The notes under the pieces are model-generated. The model did not search any database. It was not told the origin of the DNA and saw only the letters and a list, made by a program, of their open reading frames with translations. A DNA stretch of 64,000 nucleotides from Blastococcus saxobsidens (lineage in GTDB: Bacteria > Actinomycetota > Actinomycetes > Mycobacteriales > Geodermatophilaceae). Positions 1 through 9,261 of this stretch are shown in pieces (position 1 is the stretch's first letter; every line of letters begins with the position of its first letter). The position numbers and the translations under genes were made by a program. The stretch covers positions 1 to 64,000 of the forward strand of contig NZ_JAAGWG010000016.1 in the NCBI RefSeq assembly GCF_010682065.1, read 5' to 3'.

Positions 1-2
1 TG

Positions 3-77
3 AACCGGCCCCACCTGGGCATCGGCGGACGCTCACCCATCGACCGCGTCAACAACGCAGCGGGTCAGTACACCTAG
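3..77 (+). CDS. C-terminal end of an IS481/IS3-type transposase (gene begins left of window)
   Basis: The first 25 codons read in frame to a TAG and end with the pattern NRPHLGIGGRSPIDRVNN. A Tyr-Asn-x-x-Arg-Pro-His-like tail with GxSPxxR is typical of the extreme C-terminus of DDE integrase-core transposases of the IS481 group. Only the tail is visible, so the catalytic residues and the element's left end cannot be judged. The terminal inverted repeat should lie just downstream but I could not define it without the other end. Confidence 0.5.
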   Translation, partial: NRPHLGIGGRSPIDRVNNAAGQYT

Positions 78-150
78 TGCGGTGCGCCGACAAGCCGAAC
101 ACCGTCACGACGACTCACCGGGTGGTGGGCGCAACGACGCAAGGAGTGAC

Positions 151-348
151 ATGGACAAGCAGACCAAGATCGACAGGTGGGTCATCCTCGACGAATGCGG
201 GGACACCACAGTCGCGCGCGAGATCGACGCACAGTTCGGCAACGATGCCGAGCGCGCGCCCGGGGAGTACCCGGTCTTCGAAGACCCTCGCGACAGGGCC
301 AGGTGCGCCTGCATGCTGGCATGCGACAACGGCGTACCGAGCCGCTGA
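151..348 (+). CDS. small hypothetical protein, 65 aa
   Basis: An ATG at 151 follows AAGGAG at 141-146 with ideal spacing, which is why I prefer it to the upstream in-frame start at 82. The product is acidic and soluble, with no membrane segment, and ends with a Cys-rich stretch (RCACMLACDN). It sits alone between a transposase tail and the convergent pilus operon. I recognise no family and assign no function. It could be a spurious frame, but the ribosome site argues for a real gene. Confidence 0.4.
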   Translation: MDKQTKIDRWVILDECGDTTVAREIDAQFGNDAERAPGEYPVFEDPRDRARCACMLACDNGVPSR

Positions 349-429
349 AGCGTGGGTGGCAGGCGGCGGGCGCTTGGTACGTCGCCTGCCACCAGTGAGC
401 GTTCGACGCTGTTCGAGGAGATCTCGGGG

Positions 430-897
430 TCAGCCGTCGACGTAGCGGTCTCGCTCGACGACGAACTGGCCGGTCGCGGTGTTGGCGTCGATGAACTCCG
501 GCAGCAGCGGGATCCGCACCGTCACGGTCACGCACACCGAGAACTCCTCCCCCGGCGCCAGCGTCGGGGTGTAGCTGCCCGCGGCGTCGCAGTCGGAACC
601 GGCCGGCGCGTAGGCCAGCCGCATGTCGGTGACGTCGACCGACTGGTCCTCCACCGCCAGCTGCGCCGCCCGCAGCGCCCGCTCCTGCCCGGTCACCGGG
701 TCCGGCGCGGTGCCCATCGCCCGGCCTGCCTCCCGGGCCGCGGCCTGCGAGGCGAACACCCCGCGCTGCACGGCCGAGAACCCGGCCACGATGTAGACCA
801 GCGGCACGAACACGACCAGCGCGATGAACACGAACTCCACCAGTGCCGAGCCCCGCTCCTCGGCGAGCATTCCGAGCCGGGCCCGCAGCCACCTCAC
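430..897 (-). CDS. TadE-family minor pilin / pilus assembly protein
   Basis: The 155-residue product begins with a short basic segment, then a RGSALVEF motif leading into one hydrophobic helix (about residues 20-42). That is the TadE signature of a prepilin-like protein anchored by its N-terminus with the rest exported. TadE proteins support assembly of Flp/Tad pili. The gene is last in a minus-strand operon and its start overlaps the end of the neighbouring TadE-like gene by 4 bases (ATGA), implying coupled translation. Confident in family; the exact pilin-like role is inferred. Confidence 0.8.
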   Translation of the reverse strand: MRWLRARLGMLAEERGSALVEFVFIALVVFVPLVYIVAGFSAVQRGVFASQAAAREAGRAMGTAPDPVTGQERALRAAQLAVEDQSVDVTDMRLAYAPAGSDCDAAGSYTPTLAPGEEFSVCVTVTVRIPLLPEFIDANTATGQFVVERDRYVDG

Positions 898-1370
898 GAG
901 CCCTCCTTGAGCGCCCGGCCGGTGACCTCCAGCGGCAGCACGTTGCCCAGCGCCGCCAGCAGCGAGGGCACCGAGCCGGTGCAGCGGACCACCACCAGAG
1001 TGGCCCCGCTGGGGTCCGGTTCCTCCCCCGACGTGCAGGACAACCCCTGCGCCGTCTGCACCGAGGTCGCCGACGCCACGACCTGTACGGTGCGGTCCGC
1101 GCCGGAGGCCGAGTCGACGTCGGCGTTGGCCGCGTACCGAGCCCCGTCCTGTGCGCTGGCGGTGACGACGTTGCGCACGTGCACGTAGACCGCCACCTGC
1201 AGCACCGCCAGCAGCAGCGCCACGATCAGCATCGAGACCATGACGAAGTCGACGACGGCGGCACCCCGCTCGCCGTCGTCCCCCTCGCGGAGCTGCTGGA
1301 ACGGCCTCGGTGCAGGGGCCCGCCGCGAGCCTGCGAGCGGTGGGGGGCAGCGAGGTCCTCTCTTATCCAC
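894..1370 (-). CDS. second TadE-like pilus protein
   Basis: This product of about 158 residues has a basic, Pro-rich leader, then GERGAAVVDFVMVSMLIVALLLAV, a processing-like Glu/Asp-containing motif running into one membrane helix, followed by an exported domain with a possible Cys pair. This is TadE-like. The listed start is a GTG that overlaps the stop of the pilin-like gene by 8 bases; the true start may be slightly downstream because the first 35 residues look unusual. It probably forms a minor-pilin pair with the adjacent TadE protein. Confidence 0.72.
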   Translation of the reverse strand: MDKRGPRCPPPLAGSRRAPAPRPFQQLREGDDGERGAAVVDFVMVSMLIVALLLAVLQVAVYVHVRNVVTASAQDGARYAANADVDSASGADRTVQVVASATSVQTAQGLSCTSGEEPDPSGATLVVVRCTGSVPSLLAALGNVLPLEVTGRALKEGS

Positions 1371-1572
1371 CAGCGCCGGTGACGGAGGTCAGCGCGTTGG
1401 AGACCGCCTCGGTGATGGCCTCGCGGAACGGGATGAGGATGGCGAGCACCAGGGCCGCCGTCATCACGGTGATCATCACCCAGCCCGGCACGTCACCCCG
1501 CTCGGGATCCTCGCCCCGGACCCGGTCGGCGAGCGCCGACAGGGTGGCGAACAGGTACGCGTAGGCGCGCAT
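1363..1572 (-). CDS. small Flp-pilin-like membrane peptide, 69 aa
   Basis: An ATG at 1572 follows an AAAGGA ribosome site. The peptide has a charged N-terminal third, then GDVPGWVMITVMTAALVLAILIP as a single hydrophobic helix, and a short polar tail. The size, the helix placement and its position between tadC and the TadE genes point to a prepilin-like component of the Tad machine, perhaps the major Flp-type subunit. The classic Flp Glu-Tyr processing motif is not evident, so the assignment as the actual pilin is tentative. Confidence 0.6.
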   Translation of the reverse strand: MRAYAYLFATLSALADRVRGEDPERGDVPGWVMITVMTAALVLAILIPFREAITEAVSNALTSVTGAGG

Positions 1573-1595
1573 GGGTCGGTCCTTTCTGGTTCCGC

Positions 1596-2537
1596 TCATT
1601 GCGAGAGCGAGACGATGCTGATCAGGCCCGGGAACAGGGCGAAGAGGACGGTGACCGGCAGCACCAGGAAGACGACCGGCACCATCATGGCGATCTCCTT
1701 GCGCCCGCCGGCCTCGAGCAGCCGGCGCTTGCCGGCCTCCCGGACGTCGGCGGCCTGGGCGCGCAGCACCTCGGCCAGCGGGGTGCCGCGCTCGATGGCC
1801 ACGAGCAGGCCGTCGATGAACCGGGCCAGCGGGTCCAGTGACGTCCGGTCGGCCACCTGCTGGAGGGCGTCGACCAGCGGGACGCCGGCGCGGGCGCGGC
1901 CGAGCGCGGCGCCGAGTTCGCGCGCCAGCTCGCCGCCGGAGAGCCGGGTCACCCGGGCGATGGCCGCCGTCGGGCTCTCCCCCGCCGTCACCGCCAGCGC
2001 CAGCAGCTCGGCGACCACCGGGAACTCGGCGAGCAGCAGCTCCTCCCGGCGCTCGACCTGCTGGGTCAGCCACCAGTCACGGCCCAGCACGCCGCCGACC
2101 AGGCCGGCGACGCACAGCAGCCCGGCGGAGAGCACGTTGAGGTCGCCTGCGGCGACCGACCCCACGGTGGCGACGACGGCGGCCGCCAGCAGGCCCAGCC
2201 CGCCCCACACCACCTGCTCGATGCGGAAGTCCTCGACGGTCAGCTCGCCACCGAGCGCGTCGAGCCGACGGCGCACCGCCGCCCGCCCGCCGAGGAACCG
2301 GTCGACGATGCGGGCGCCGTTGCCGATGGACGGGCCGGCGATCCGGAGCACGGCGGTGAGCAACCCAGGTTCCGTGGCCGTACCCAGCAGCCGGGACGGC
2401 GGCGGGGTGTCGTGCACGTAGGGCGCGAGCCGGTCGACCAGGCGGACCGAGCGGAACGGCGGCGCGTAGGTGAGCGCGAGCAGCAGGCCGGTCGCCGCCA
2501 CCAGCCCGAGCAGCATCCCCACCATGCCCGCGCTCAT
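1596..2537 (-). CDS. tadC: TadC-type inner-membrane platform protein (type II secretion F family)
   Basis: The 313-residue protein has an N-terminal membrane helix, a paired hydrophobic stretch near residues 95-145, a cytoplasmic T2SSF domain (LAEFPVVAELLALAVTAGES and following) and two C-terminal helices. This is the usual TadC layout. The start at 2537 is chosen because its ATGA overlaps the tadB stop by 4 bases. In Tad systems TadB and TadC form the membrane platform through which the TadA ATPase drives pilin assembly. The gene is intact, but its partner ATPase gene is broken. Confidence 0.85.
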   Translation of the reverse strand: MSAGMVGMLLGLVAATGLLLALTYAPPFRSVRLVDRLAPYVHDTPPPSRLLGTATEPGLLTAVLRIAGPSIGNGARIVDRFLGGRAAVRRRLDALGGELTVEDFRIEQVVWGGLGLLAAAVVATVGSVAAGDLNVLSAGLLCVAGLVGGVLGRDWWLTQQVERREELLLAEFPVVAELLALAVTAGESPTAAIARVTRLSGGELARELGAALGRARAGVPLVDALQQVADRTSLDPLARFIDGLLVAIERGTPLAEVLRAQAADVREAGKRRLLEAGGRKEIAMMVPVVFLVLPVTVLFALFPGLISIVSLSQ

Positions 2538-3397
2538 TGGAGCACCCGCACGTCCTCGGGCAGCCGCCCGATCCGCAGCATCAGCCGGTAGGCCACCAGG
2601 CAGACCGCTCCCCCACCGACGAGGATCGCCGTCCCCAGGGCCGAGTCGTAGGCGGCCAGCGTCGTGGACTGGGTGGCCAGCAGCAGCAGGACGATCCACG
2701 GCGCGGCGATCGCCAGCCGGGCGGCCTGCACGACCCAGCCCTGCCGCGTCTCCAGCTCGGCGCGGGCGCGGGCGTCCTCCCGGAGGAACGTCGACAGCGT
2801 CCGCAGCACCCGGCCCAGGTCGCTGCCGCCGACCTCGCGGGCCACCCGCAGCGTCTCCACGATGCGGTCGCCCACCGGGTCGGCCAGGTCGTCCTTGAGC
2901 CGGTCCAGCGCCGCGCTGAAGCGGCCGCTGGAGCGGTACTCACCGGCGAACCGGGCGAACGGCGGGCGCAGCACCTCCGGCCCCCGGGTGGAGAGCGCCC
3001 CCAGCGCCTCGGGCAGCGACAGCCCGGCGCGGACGGCCGACGCCAGGTTGTCGACGACCTCGGGCCACACCTCCCGCAGGTCCGCCCGGCGCTTGCCGGC
3101 CAGCCGGCGCACCTGCACGTGGGGCAGCAGGAAGCCGAACAGCCCGAAGGCGATGCTGACGGTGACCGTGGCGGTGCTGAGCAGGACGACGACGAACACC
3201 AGCAGCCCCGCGCCGACCTGCAGCGCGAGCAGCTGGGCGCCGTTGATGCCGGTGAGCCCGGCTGCGGCGAGCAGCTGCTGGCGCCGGCCCGGGCGCCGCG
3301 GGTCGGTGCGCCGCTTCGGGGCCCGCGACCCGCTGCGCCAGACCAGCAGCAGGCCCACCCCGAGCAGCAGGCCGAGGAGGGCCCCGGACTCGGTCAT
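2534..3397 (-). CDS. tadB: TadB-type inner-membrane platform protein (type II secretion F family)
   Basis: This 287-residue protein has an N-terminal helix, a second hydrophobic block (about residues 60-95), the central T2SSF domain with the pattern EVWPEVVDNLASAVRAGLSLPEAL, and two helices at the C-terminus. It lies directly downstream of the tadA 3' fragment, 13 bases away, and overlaps tadC by 4 bases, as in canonical tadA-tadB-tadC operons. Because an integrated element separates it from the original promoter, expression may now depend on transcription from the integrase gene. Confidence 0.85.
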   Translation of the reverse strand: MTESGALLGLLLGVGLLLVWRSGSRAPKRRTDPRRPGRRQQLLAAAGLTGINGAQLLALQVGAGLLVFVVVLLSTATVTVSIAFGLFGFLLPHVQVRRLAGKRRADLREVWPEVVDNLASAVRAGLSLPEALGALSTRGPEVLRPPFARFAGEYRSSGRFSAALDRLKDDLADPVGDRIVETLRVAREVGGSDLGRVLRTLSTFLREDARARAELETRQGWVVQAARLAIAAPWIVLLLLATQSTTLAAYDSALGTAILVGGGAVCLVAYRLMLRIGRLPEDVRVLQ

Positions 3398-3410
3398 CTC
3401 GGCTGCCCCG

Positions 3411-4190
3411 TCACGCCAGCAGCGCCGGCAGGTCGAACCCGGCGGCGGCGAAGCGATCGGCGTGCGGCGGATAGCCGTCGGCGCGCACCAGCCGGCCCTC
3501 GCGGGTGGTGAACACGTCGGCGGTCTCGACGACGCCGTCCTCCGCCCGGCCGGGCAGCGCGACGATCTCCCGCACCCGCCGGCGGCCCTCGGCGTCGGTG
3601 GCGGCGTGCACCACCAGGTCGACGCTGGAGGCGACGGTCGGCACGACGAACGACGTCCCGATGTTCTCCCCGGCCAGCAGCGGCAGGGTGCACATCTTCA
3701 CCACGGCTTCGCGGGCGCTGTTGGCGTGCAGCGTGCACATGCCCGGCAGGCCGGAGTTGAGCGCGATGAGCAGGTCGAGGCACTCCTCCTGCCGCACCTC
3801 GCCGACCACGATGCGGGAGGGCCGCATGCGCAGCGCCTCCTTCACCAGCCGGCGCAGCGGGATCTCTCCGGCGCCCTCGAGGTTGGGCTGGCGGGTCTGC
3901 ATCGAGACGACGTCGGGCAGCGGCACCCGCAGCTCGAAGACCTCCTCGCAGGTGATCACCCGCTCGCGCGCGGGCACGGCGGCGCACAGGCAGTTGAGCA
4001 GCGTCGTCTTCCCGGCCTGGGTGCCGCCGGAGACGAGGATGTTCAAGCCAGATGCGACGGCGGCCTCCAGGAAGCGGGACGCCTGCCCGGTCAGCGTGCC
4101 CAGCGCCACCAGCTCGTCGAGGCTGTGCGCCTGCAGCACGAACTTCCGGATGTTGACGGCCATGTGCCGGCGGGTGATGTCCGGGATGAC
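3411..4190 (-). pseudogene. tadA: tadA/cpaF pilus ATPase, 3' part (severed by element insertion)
   Basis: Reading leftward, the frame VIPDITRRHMAVNIRKF continues into a full RecA-like secretion ATPase core: Walker A SGGTQAGKTTLL, Asp box/Walker B region RPSRIVVGEVRQEE, and the His box TLHANS. This is the C-terminal two-thirds of a TadA/CpaF hexameric ATPase. The matching N-terminal part lies at 31166-31626, and both halves share the 14 bases that encode VIPD. Joining them gives about 408 residues, a normal length. An internal ATG at 4163 could start a fragment, but it would lack the N-terminal domain. Confidence 0.92.
4177..4190. repeat. attachment core, left end of the integrated element
   Basis: The 14 bases ATGTCCGGGATGAC occur here and again, in the same orientation, at 31166-31179. 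They lie inside the coding sequence of tadA (codons for VIPD on the minus strand) and 25 bases from the end of the integrase gene. This is the expected geometry for the att core of a tyrosine-recombinase element. Excision by recombination between the two copies would restore an uninterrupted tadA frame. Confidence 0.85.
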
Positions 4191-4214
4191 GCGCTCCCAG
4201 CCTCTTTCCGCAGG

Positions 4215-5324
4215 TCAGCGCAGGTATGCGACCCCCTCAGTCCGCACGGAGTCCGCAGATGGCGCGAATGCCGCGTCGACAGCCGCACGGGTTCGGGTGT
4301 CCGCGTCGGGCCACAGGTGCGAGTAGGTCCGCAGGGTTTCCGTCTCGTCCGCGTGGCCCAGGACGTGTGCCACGGTCTTCACCGACTCCCCGTAGCGGAT
4401 CAGCGCCGAGGCGGTGAAGTGCCGCAGGTCGTGGAACCGAGCGGTCGGGAGGCCGGCGCGCTTGCGGAGCGGCTGCCACACCGAGTTGTTGAAGGTGTTG
4501 GCCCAGATCGGGCCGCCGGTGCGCGACCGGAAGACGAGGTCGTCCGCTCCGGCCGGGAAGCCCGCCAGGTGCTCGGCCAGCGCCGAGGCGACTACGTCGG
4601 CCAGTGGCACAGTGCGGATACTTCCGCGGGTCTTCGGCGGTGCGAGCTTCGGCGGCGCCCCCGGCACCAGCGTCAGCTGCTCGAGGACGTCCAGCTCCCG
4701 CTCGAGGAACCGGACCCTGCTCACCTTGAGGCCCAGTGCCTCTCCGAGCCGGAGGCCACAGCCCGCGCCCAGGACGACGAGGGCGCGGTACCGGTCGGGC
4801 GCGGCGTCGACCAAGGCTGCGACCTGCTCGACCGTCAAGGGGACGACCTTCTCCCGGTGCGGCCGGGGCGGGACGGTGTCCCGGCACGGTGACTTGGCGA
4901 GGAACCCGTCCTCGACGGCGTCGGCGAAGATGCCGGCCAGCAGCGCCATCATCTGCCGACTCGTCGTCGGCGACAGCTTCGCCTCGATCCCGCGACGGAA
5001 TGCAAGCACCTGAGTTCGCGTGACTGCCGACAGCCGCTTGTCCCCGAAGGTGGGCAACAGATGATTCCGCAGATAGGAGTCGTAGGCCCGGCGGGACGAG
5101 TCCCGTAGCGGCTGCGCCGGCAGCCAAGTCGCAACGTAGGCACGGAAGGTGCTCCGGCCCCTCTTCGGGTCAACCCAGTCACCGCGCACTAACGCCGCGG
5201 TCTGTTCGTCGAGCCACCGCTGGGCGTCGACCTTGCGCTTGAAGTGGCGGGCGTGCTCCTTGCCGTTCTCGTCCCGGTACCGCGGCCGGTATGTGCCGTC
5301 AGGCCGCCTTGCGATCGACGCCAC
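4215..5324 (-). CDS. int: tyrosine-recombinase integrase of the element
   Basis: The 369-residue protein has an N-terminal arm-binding region (RPRYRDENGKEHARHF), a SAM-like core-binding domain (about 55-145) and a C-terminal catalytic domain. Visible catalytic residues are Arg192 (GCGLRLGEAL), His298 and Arg301 (HDLRH), His324 (LGHAD) and Tyr334 (TYSH), so the enzyme looks complete. It starts with GTG after GAAGGCGATGAG. The gene ends 25 bases from the left att core and is oriented toward it. It should catalyse insertion into tadA and, with an excisionase, removal. Confidence 0.93.
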   Translation of the reverse strand: MASIARRPDGTYRPRYRDENGKEHARHFKRKVDAQRWLDEQTAALVRGDWVDPKRGRSTFRAYVATWLPAQPLRDSSRRAYDSYLRNHLLPTFGDKRLSAVTRTQVLAFRRGIEAKLSPTTSRQMMALLAGIFADAVEDGFLAKSPCRDTVPPRPHREKVVPLTVEQVAALVDAAPDRYRALVVLGAGCGLRLGEALGLKVSRVRFLERELDVLEQLTLVPGAPPKLAPPKTRGSIRTVPLADVVASALAEHLAGFPAGADDLVFRSRTGGPIWANTFNNSVWQPLRKRAGLPTARFHDLRHFTASALIRYGESVKTVAHVLGHADETETLRTYSHLWPDADTRTRAAVDAAFAPSADSVRTEGVAYLR

Positions 5325-5445
5325 CGCTCATCGCCTTCCCTGGTCGTGAATCTGGCCCTGGCCAGCGCAGTCTCGGCTGGTCTGCTGACCCGAACGCTGA
5401 CACCGCGAATGGGACTTGTCTTCCTGCTCCCGTCTCCCTGGGGAT

Positions 5446-8400
5446 TCACCGAGGCATCCCCAGGCCCGCGTCGGGATGTAGTGCGAGCCGTCGGAAGTCC
5501 TCGGGGCGCGGCGGTCGGACGACCAGCTGCGACTGCGCCGACAGGGAGGCGGGTGTCTGGGTGGTGGCGAGCTCGTGGTCGTGGCGGGCCCGCCACCTGT
5601 CCCGCTCGTGGACGAGGTGGTTGACCGGCTGGGCGAGGAGGGCCGGCTCGGCCGTCAGGCGCGCGATGCGAGCTCGGATGGCGGCCAGTTCTGCCTGAGT
5701 GGCGGCGATGTCCCGGTCGGCGTCGGACAGTCGCTCCGCCGGGTCGAGGGTCCAGGCGAGAGATCCGAAGCGGGCGAGCCGGTTCTCGTGCTGACGGCGG
5801 GCGTCGGCCACCGCGGCCCCGGCGTGCCGGTGGGTCTCCTGGGCGGTGGCTGCGGTCGCGTGCAGCTGCGCGTGCTCCGGGTGGGCGTGTTCGGCATGGT
5901 GGCGGGCGTAGGAATCGAAGGCGGTCCATAGCCGGGGTCGGTCGTCGGCCCGGTCAGCCAGGCGCGCGATCTGCTGCGGGTCGGTGGGTATCGCGGGCAG
6001 GTAGGGCCGCCAGGCGTCCGCCCAGTCCGTGAGCTGCTCGCGGGCCCGGTTCACCGCCGCCCGCCGGAGTTGGAGCCGGCCGGGACCGTCGAGCAGGATC
6101 TGCGCGGCGTCGCGGGCGGCGTCACGCGCGGCGTCCCAGCTGCCGAGCAGCGTGTCGCGGATCCGGTCGGTTTCGGCGGTGACGAGCGCGCCGCTGGCGT
6201 CGGCCCGCGCGGTGGCGTGGCGGGCGTCGATTCCTGTCTGCCGATATGCATCGGTGAGCGCGGCGGCCCGGTCGGCGTGGGCGGACTCGAGCGCGACGAT
6301 CTGGCGCAGCGCGTCCCGGCACGGCAGGTCGTGGGCGAGCCGGTCCAGGCAGCGCTGCTCGGCCGTCCACGCCGAGTGCAGCTCGGCGAGCGCCTGCTCC
6401 AGCGGGCGCTGCTGGGCGTACCGGGTGGCCTCGGCCGCGGCCAGCCGGGCGGCGTGCGCCGGGCCGAGATCGGCGCGGTCGCGGGCGAAGACCGCGAGCC
6501 ACTGCTCCCGCGCATCGGCGGGGTCGGCCGCCACGAGGTGGGCGGTGTTGGCGGTACGGCCGCGGGTCATCCCGACGTAGGCCGCCGCCGCGCCGGTGTC
6601 CTCGCCGACCACCAGGTGCGCGGCGGTCACGGTGTCGCCTTGGGCCCCGTGCGCGGTGGTTGCATAGGCCAGTTCCACGTGCGCGGTGACGTAGTCGGCG
6701 GGCAGCACCCGCACCCCTGTCCCGGGCGGGGTGACGGCGGGGGTGACAGAGCCGAGCACGCCGTCGGCGGGGGTGACATGCGGTTCGCCGTCGGGGGTGA
6801 CGAGCAGCCCGCCGTCCCGGTCGACGCCGGTGACCATCCACACGTCGCGGTTGGCGACCTGCAGGTCGCGGTCGTTGCGGCGGGTGGCGATCCGGTCGCC
6901 GACGCCGATCCGCTCCCCGCCCCCGGTGACCACCACGCGCCGGTCGTCGACCCGGCCTTCGGTGACCAGCCGGTCCCGGATGGCGGCATTGAGGGCGGTC
7001 GCCTGCTCACGCGTGGCGACCACCACGGCCACCCGCTCCCCCGCGGTGTAGCAGTCGGCCGCGCCGGCGGCCAGCGCCTCCCGCAGCGCCTCGGCGTCGG
7101 GGTGCAGCCGGATCTGCCCGCGGGCCAGCAGCGCGTCGAACACCTTCCCCGGCTTCTCACCGGTGCGCATCGCGAGGGTCAGGTCGGCGTAGTCGGTGTC
7201 CGGTGTCGTGGTGCGGCCCATGGCGTCGGTGCGGGTGAAGCGGTGCACCCCCACCAATGTCAGGTGCTCGGTCGGGTCGACCTGGGCCGCGGCGAGGTCC
7301 AGGACACCACCGCGACCGACCGCCGCGAGCTGATGCCGGTCACCGAGCAGGCCGACGTGCACCCGGCACTCGTCGGCGACCGTCAGCAGGGCCCGGGCGG
7401 TGTCCTGATCCAGCATGCCCGCCTCGTCCACCACGAGGAGGTCACCGGCCCGCAGCCGCGCCCCGTCGGCCGGTCCGGCATAGGCGCGGCCGGTGACCGG
7501 GTCGGGATGGCCGACGGCGAGGCGGGTCCAGGCGCCGTCGGCATTCCAGCGCCAGCCGTACTCGAAGGCCAGCCGGGCCGCCGACCCGGTGACCGCGCCG
7601 ACCTCCGCGCCGGCGACCTTGGCCGCCTTCAGCGTCGGGGTGACGACCACCAGCCGGCGGCCCTGCTCGGCGAGCAGGGTCCTGGTGGCGGCGAGGGTCG
7701 TGGTCTTGCCAGCGCCGGCCGCGCCCTCGATCACGACCAGGCGCCGCTGGCCGGCGAGCGCGGCGACCGCCGCCGCCTGTCCGGGATCCAGCCGGGTGGC
7801 ACTGGCTGCGACGCTGACAGGCGGTGTCGGGTCGGGGCCCCGGACGCCGGCCGCCCGGTCGGTAGCGCGGGAGGCCAGCCGGGCGGTGAGGTCGGCCTCG
7901 ACGGCGAGCACCGGGCCTGAGGTCCAGGCCCGGATGTGCTCGGGCGCCCCGTCCCGATCCAGCAGCGGCACGCACCGGCCCATGGTGCGGGCGGTGAGGT
8001 CCTCGGCCAGCTCATTGCGCACCGCCGCGTCGGTCACGACACCGGCGGCGGCGATCAGCCGTTCGGCCTCCCCGCGGATATCCGCGGTGTTCCACGCCGA
8101 GCGGCCGGCGGCCAGCCTCGCGAGCACCCGCTCCACCGCCGCCGGTCGATCCAGGGCCCCGATCGGCGTCGGGCGCAGTGCGACGGGGCGGTCGCGGGGC
8201 CGGTAGCCGAGGGCGTCGAACTCGGCCTGCCAGCGTTCCTCCAGCTTCGTTCCGGGCTGCGGGGTGACCTTGTCCGGGCGCCCGTCAGCCCACGCCCGCG
8301 TGTCCCACGCGCGGCGCAGCGCCGGGCCGGGGTGTTCGCCGGGGTGCGCGGCGGTCCATTCCCGTTCGTAGCGGTCCACATTCCGGGCGATCTGCGCGTG

Positions 8401-9132
8401 CCGCGCGCTGAACGGGCCGACGTACTCGGAGAGCTCCCGGATTTCTCCAGTGGTGTCCTTTGTGTAGCCGTGCGCGGCGAACGCGGTGTTCAATTCCGGA
8501 TCACAGGCCATCGCGGCGTGCCCGATCCCGTTGATCGCATTCAGCGAATCCCGGACACCGACGGTGTGCAGGCCCCGCCATTTCCCGGCGGCGAACACCC
8601 GCGCCAGCAGCTGCAGGTGCAGATGCCGGTGCGGGTCCTGCGCGCGGGAGGTGTAGTGCCGCACCGTCACCGCCTCCAGCACCTCCAGCGGCACCTGCAC
8701 CTGCCCGCCCCGCGGCCCGACCCGGGTAGTGGCGTGCTCCGCCAGCCAGCCGATGATCTGTTCAGCGGCGCGGTCCTGCGCGGCCTCGTACGCCGCAGCG
8801 ATGTCCGGGTGCAGGGCGGCCGCCAGGGACCAGGTCTTCGGGCCGTTGACCACCACCTCGACGAACCGGACCGCGTGCCCGTCGGTGCGCAGCTGCCCGC
8901 GTGGTTCCCCAGTCGCCGGGTCGTGGCCGGCGACCCACGTCTCGTAGGTATCGCCGGTCAGCGGCGGCAACTCCCGCACGCCTCCCTCGGCGGCGGTGAA
9001 GCGGCGGGCGAACCCGGTTCCCTCGGCCAGGTAGTAGTCATCCGCCCGGCCGCAGCCGGCCTCCAAGTACTGCCGGGCCGCGGCCGGCGAACCGGCGTAG
9101 ACCTTCATTCCTCCGCGCATTTCCAACGCCAC
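5446..9132 (-). CDS. MobF-type conjugative relaxase/helicase (TrwC/TraA family)
   Basis: The 1228-residue protein starts with a TrwC relaxase domain: paired tyrosines at 33-34 (DDYYLAEG) and the metal-binding HUH site at His168, His170 and His172 (DPHRHLHLQLL). A RecD-like helicase follows, with Walker A EGAAGAGKTTT near residue 470 and DEAG near 567, then a long Ala/Arg-rich C-terminal region. Relaxases of this type nick oriT and lead the strand into the recipient. The GTG at 9132 is uncertain; ATGs at 9120 and 9108 are alternatives, the last giving the common MKVYAGSP start. No coupling protein gene accompanies it. Confidence 0.9.
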   Translation of the reverse strand: MALEMRGGMKVYAGSPAAARQYLEAGCGRADDYYLAEGTGFARRFTAAEGGVRELPPLTGDTYETWVAGHDPATGEPRGQLRTDGHAVRFVEVVVNGPKTWSLAAALHPDIAAAYEAAQDRAAEQIIGWLAEHATTRVGPRGGQVQVPLEVLEAVTVRHYTSRAQDPHRHLHLQLLARVFAAGKWRGLHTVGVRDSLNAINGIGHAAMACDPELNTAFAAHGYTKDTTGEIRELSEYVGPFSARHAQIARNVDRYEREWTAAHPGEHPGPALRRAWDTRAWADGRPDKVTPQPGTKLEERWQAEFDALGYRPRDRPVALRPTPIGALDRPAAVERVLARLAAGRSAWNTADIRGEAERLIAAAGVVTDAAVRNELAEDLTARTMGRCVPLLDRDGAPEHIRAWTSGPVLAVEADLTARLASRATDRAAGVRGPDPTPPVSVAASATRLDPGQAAAVAALAGQRRLVVIEGAAGAGKTTTLAATRTLLAEQGRRLVVVTPTLKAAKVAGAEVGAVTGSAARLAFEYGWRWNADGAWTRLAVGHPDPVTGRAYAGPADGARLRAGDLLVVDEAGMLDQDTARALLTVADECRVHVGLLGDRHQLAAVGRGGVLDLAAAQVDPTEHLTLVGVHRFTRTDAMGRTTTPDTDYADLTLAMRTGEKPGKVFDALLARGQIRLHPDAEALREALAAGAADCYTAGERVAVVVATREQATALNAAIRDRLVTEGRVDDRRVVVTGGGERIGVGDRIATRRNDRDLQVANRDVWMVTGVDRDGGLLVTPDGEPHVTPADGVLGSVTPAVTPPGTGVRVLPADYVTAHVELAYATTAHGAQGDTVTAAHLVVGEDTGAAAAYVGMTRGRTANTAHLVAADPADAREQWLAVFARDRADLGPAHAARLAAAEATRYAQQRPLEQALAELHSAWTAEQRCLDRLAHDLPCRDALRQIVALESAHADRAAALTDAYRQTGIDARHATARADASGALVTAETDRIRDTLLGSWDAARDAARDAAQILLDGPGRLQLRRAAVNRAREQLTDWADAWRPYLPAIPTDPQQIARLADRADDRPRLWTAFDSYARHHAEHAHPEHAQLHATAATAQETHRHAGAAVADARRQHENRLARFGSLAWTLDPAERLSDADRDIAATQAELAAIRARIARLTAEPALLAQPVNHLVHERDRWRARHDHELATTQTPASLSAQSQLVVRPPRPEDFRRLALHPDAGLGMPR

Positions 9133-9170
9133 CCAACAATGACCAACAAGTCACCCCTAGAAACGCCGAT

Positions 9171-9261
9171 GGGCCCCGCAAAGCGGGGCCCGAGCTACCC
9201 CCGAAGGTAGCATGCGTGCCGTCTGGAGTGAAGGCATTAGACGGCATTGATGGCGTCTAAT
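9171..9261. other. candidate oriT: cluster of hairpins upstream of the relaxase gene
   Basis: Three perfect inverted repeats lie in 91 bases: GGGCCCCGC/GCGGGGCCC (9171-9179 and 9183-9191), GCTACC/GGTAGC (9194-9199 and 9206-9211) and ATTAGACG/CGTCTAAT (9236-9243 and 9254-9261). A short direct repeat GTGAAGGC flanks the last one. MobF relaxases usually recognise a hairpin just upstream of their own gene, which is where this cluster lies. The first hairpin could also be a terminator. No nick site can be assigned from sequence alone. Confidence 0.4.
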
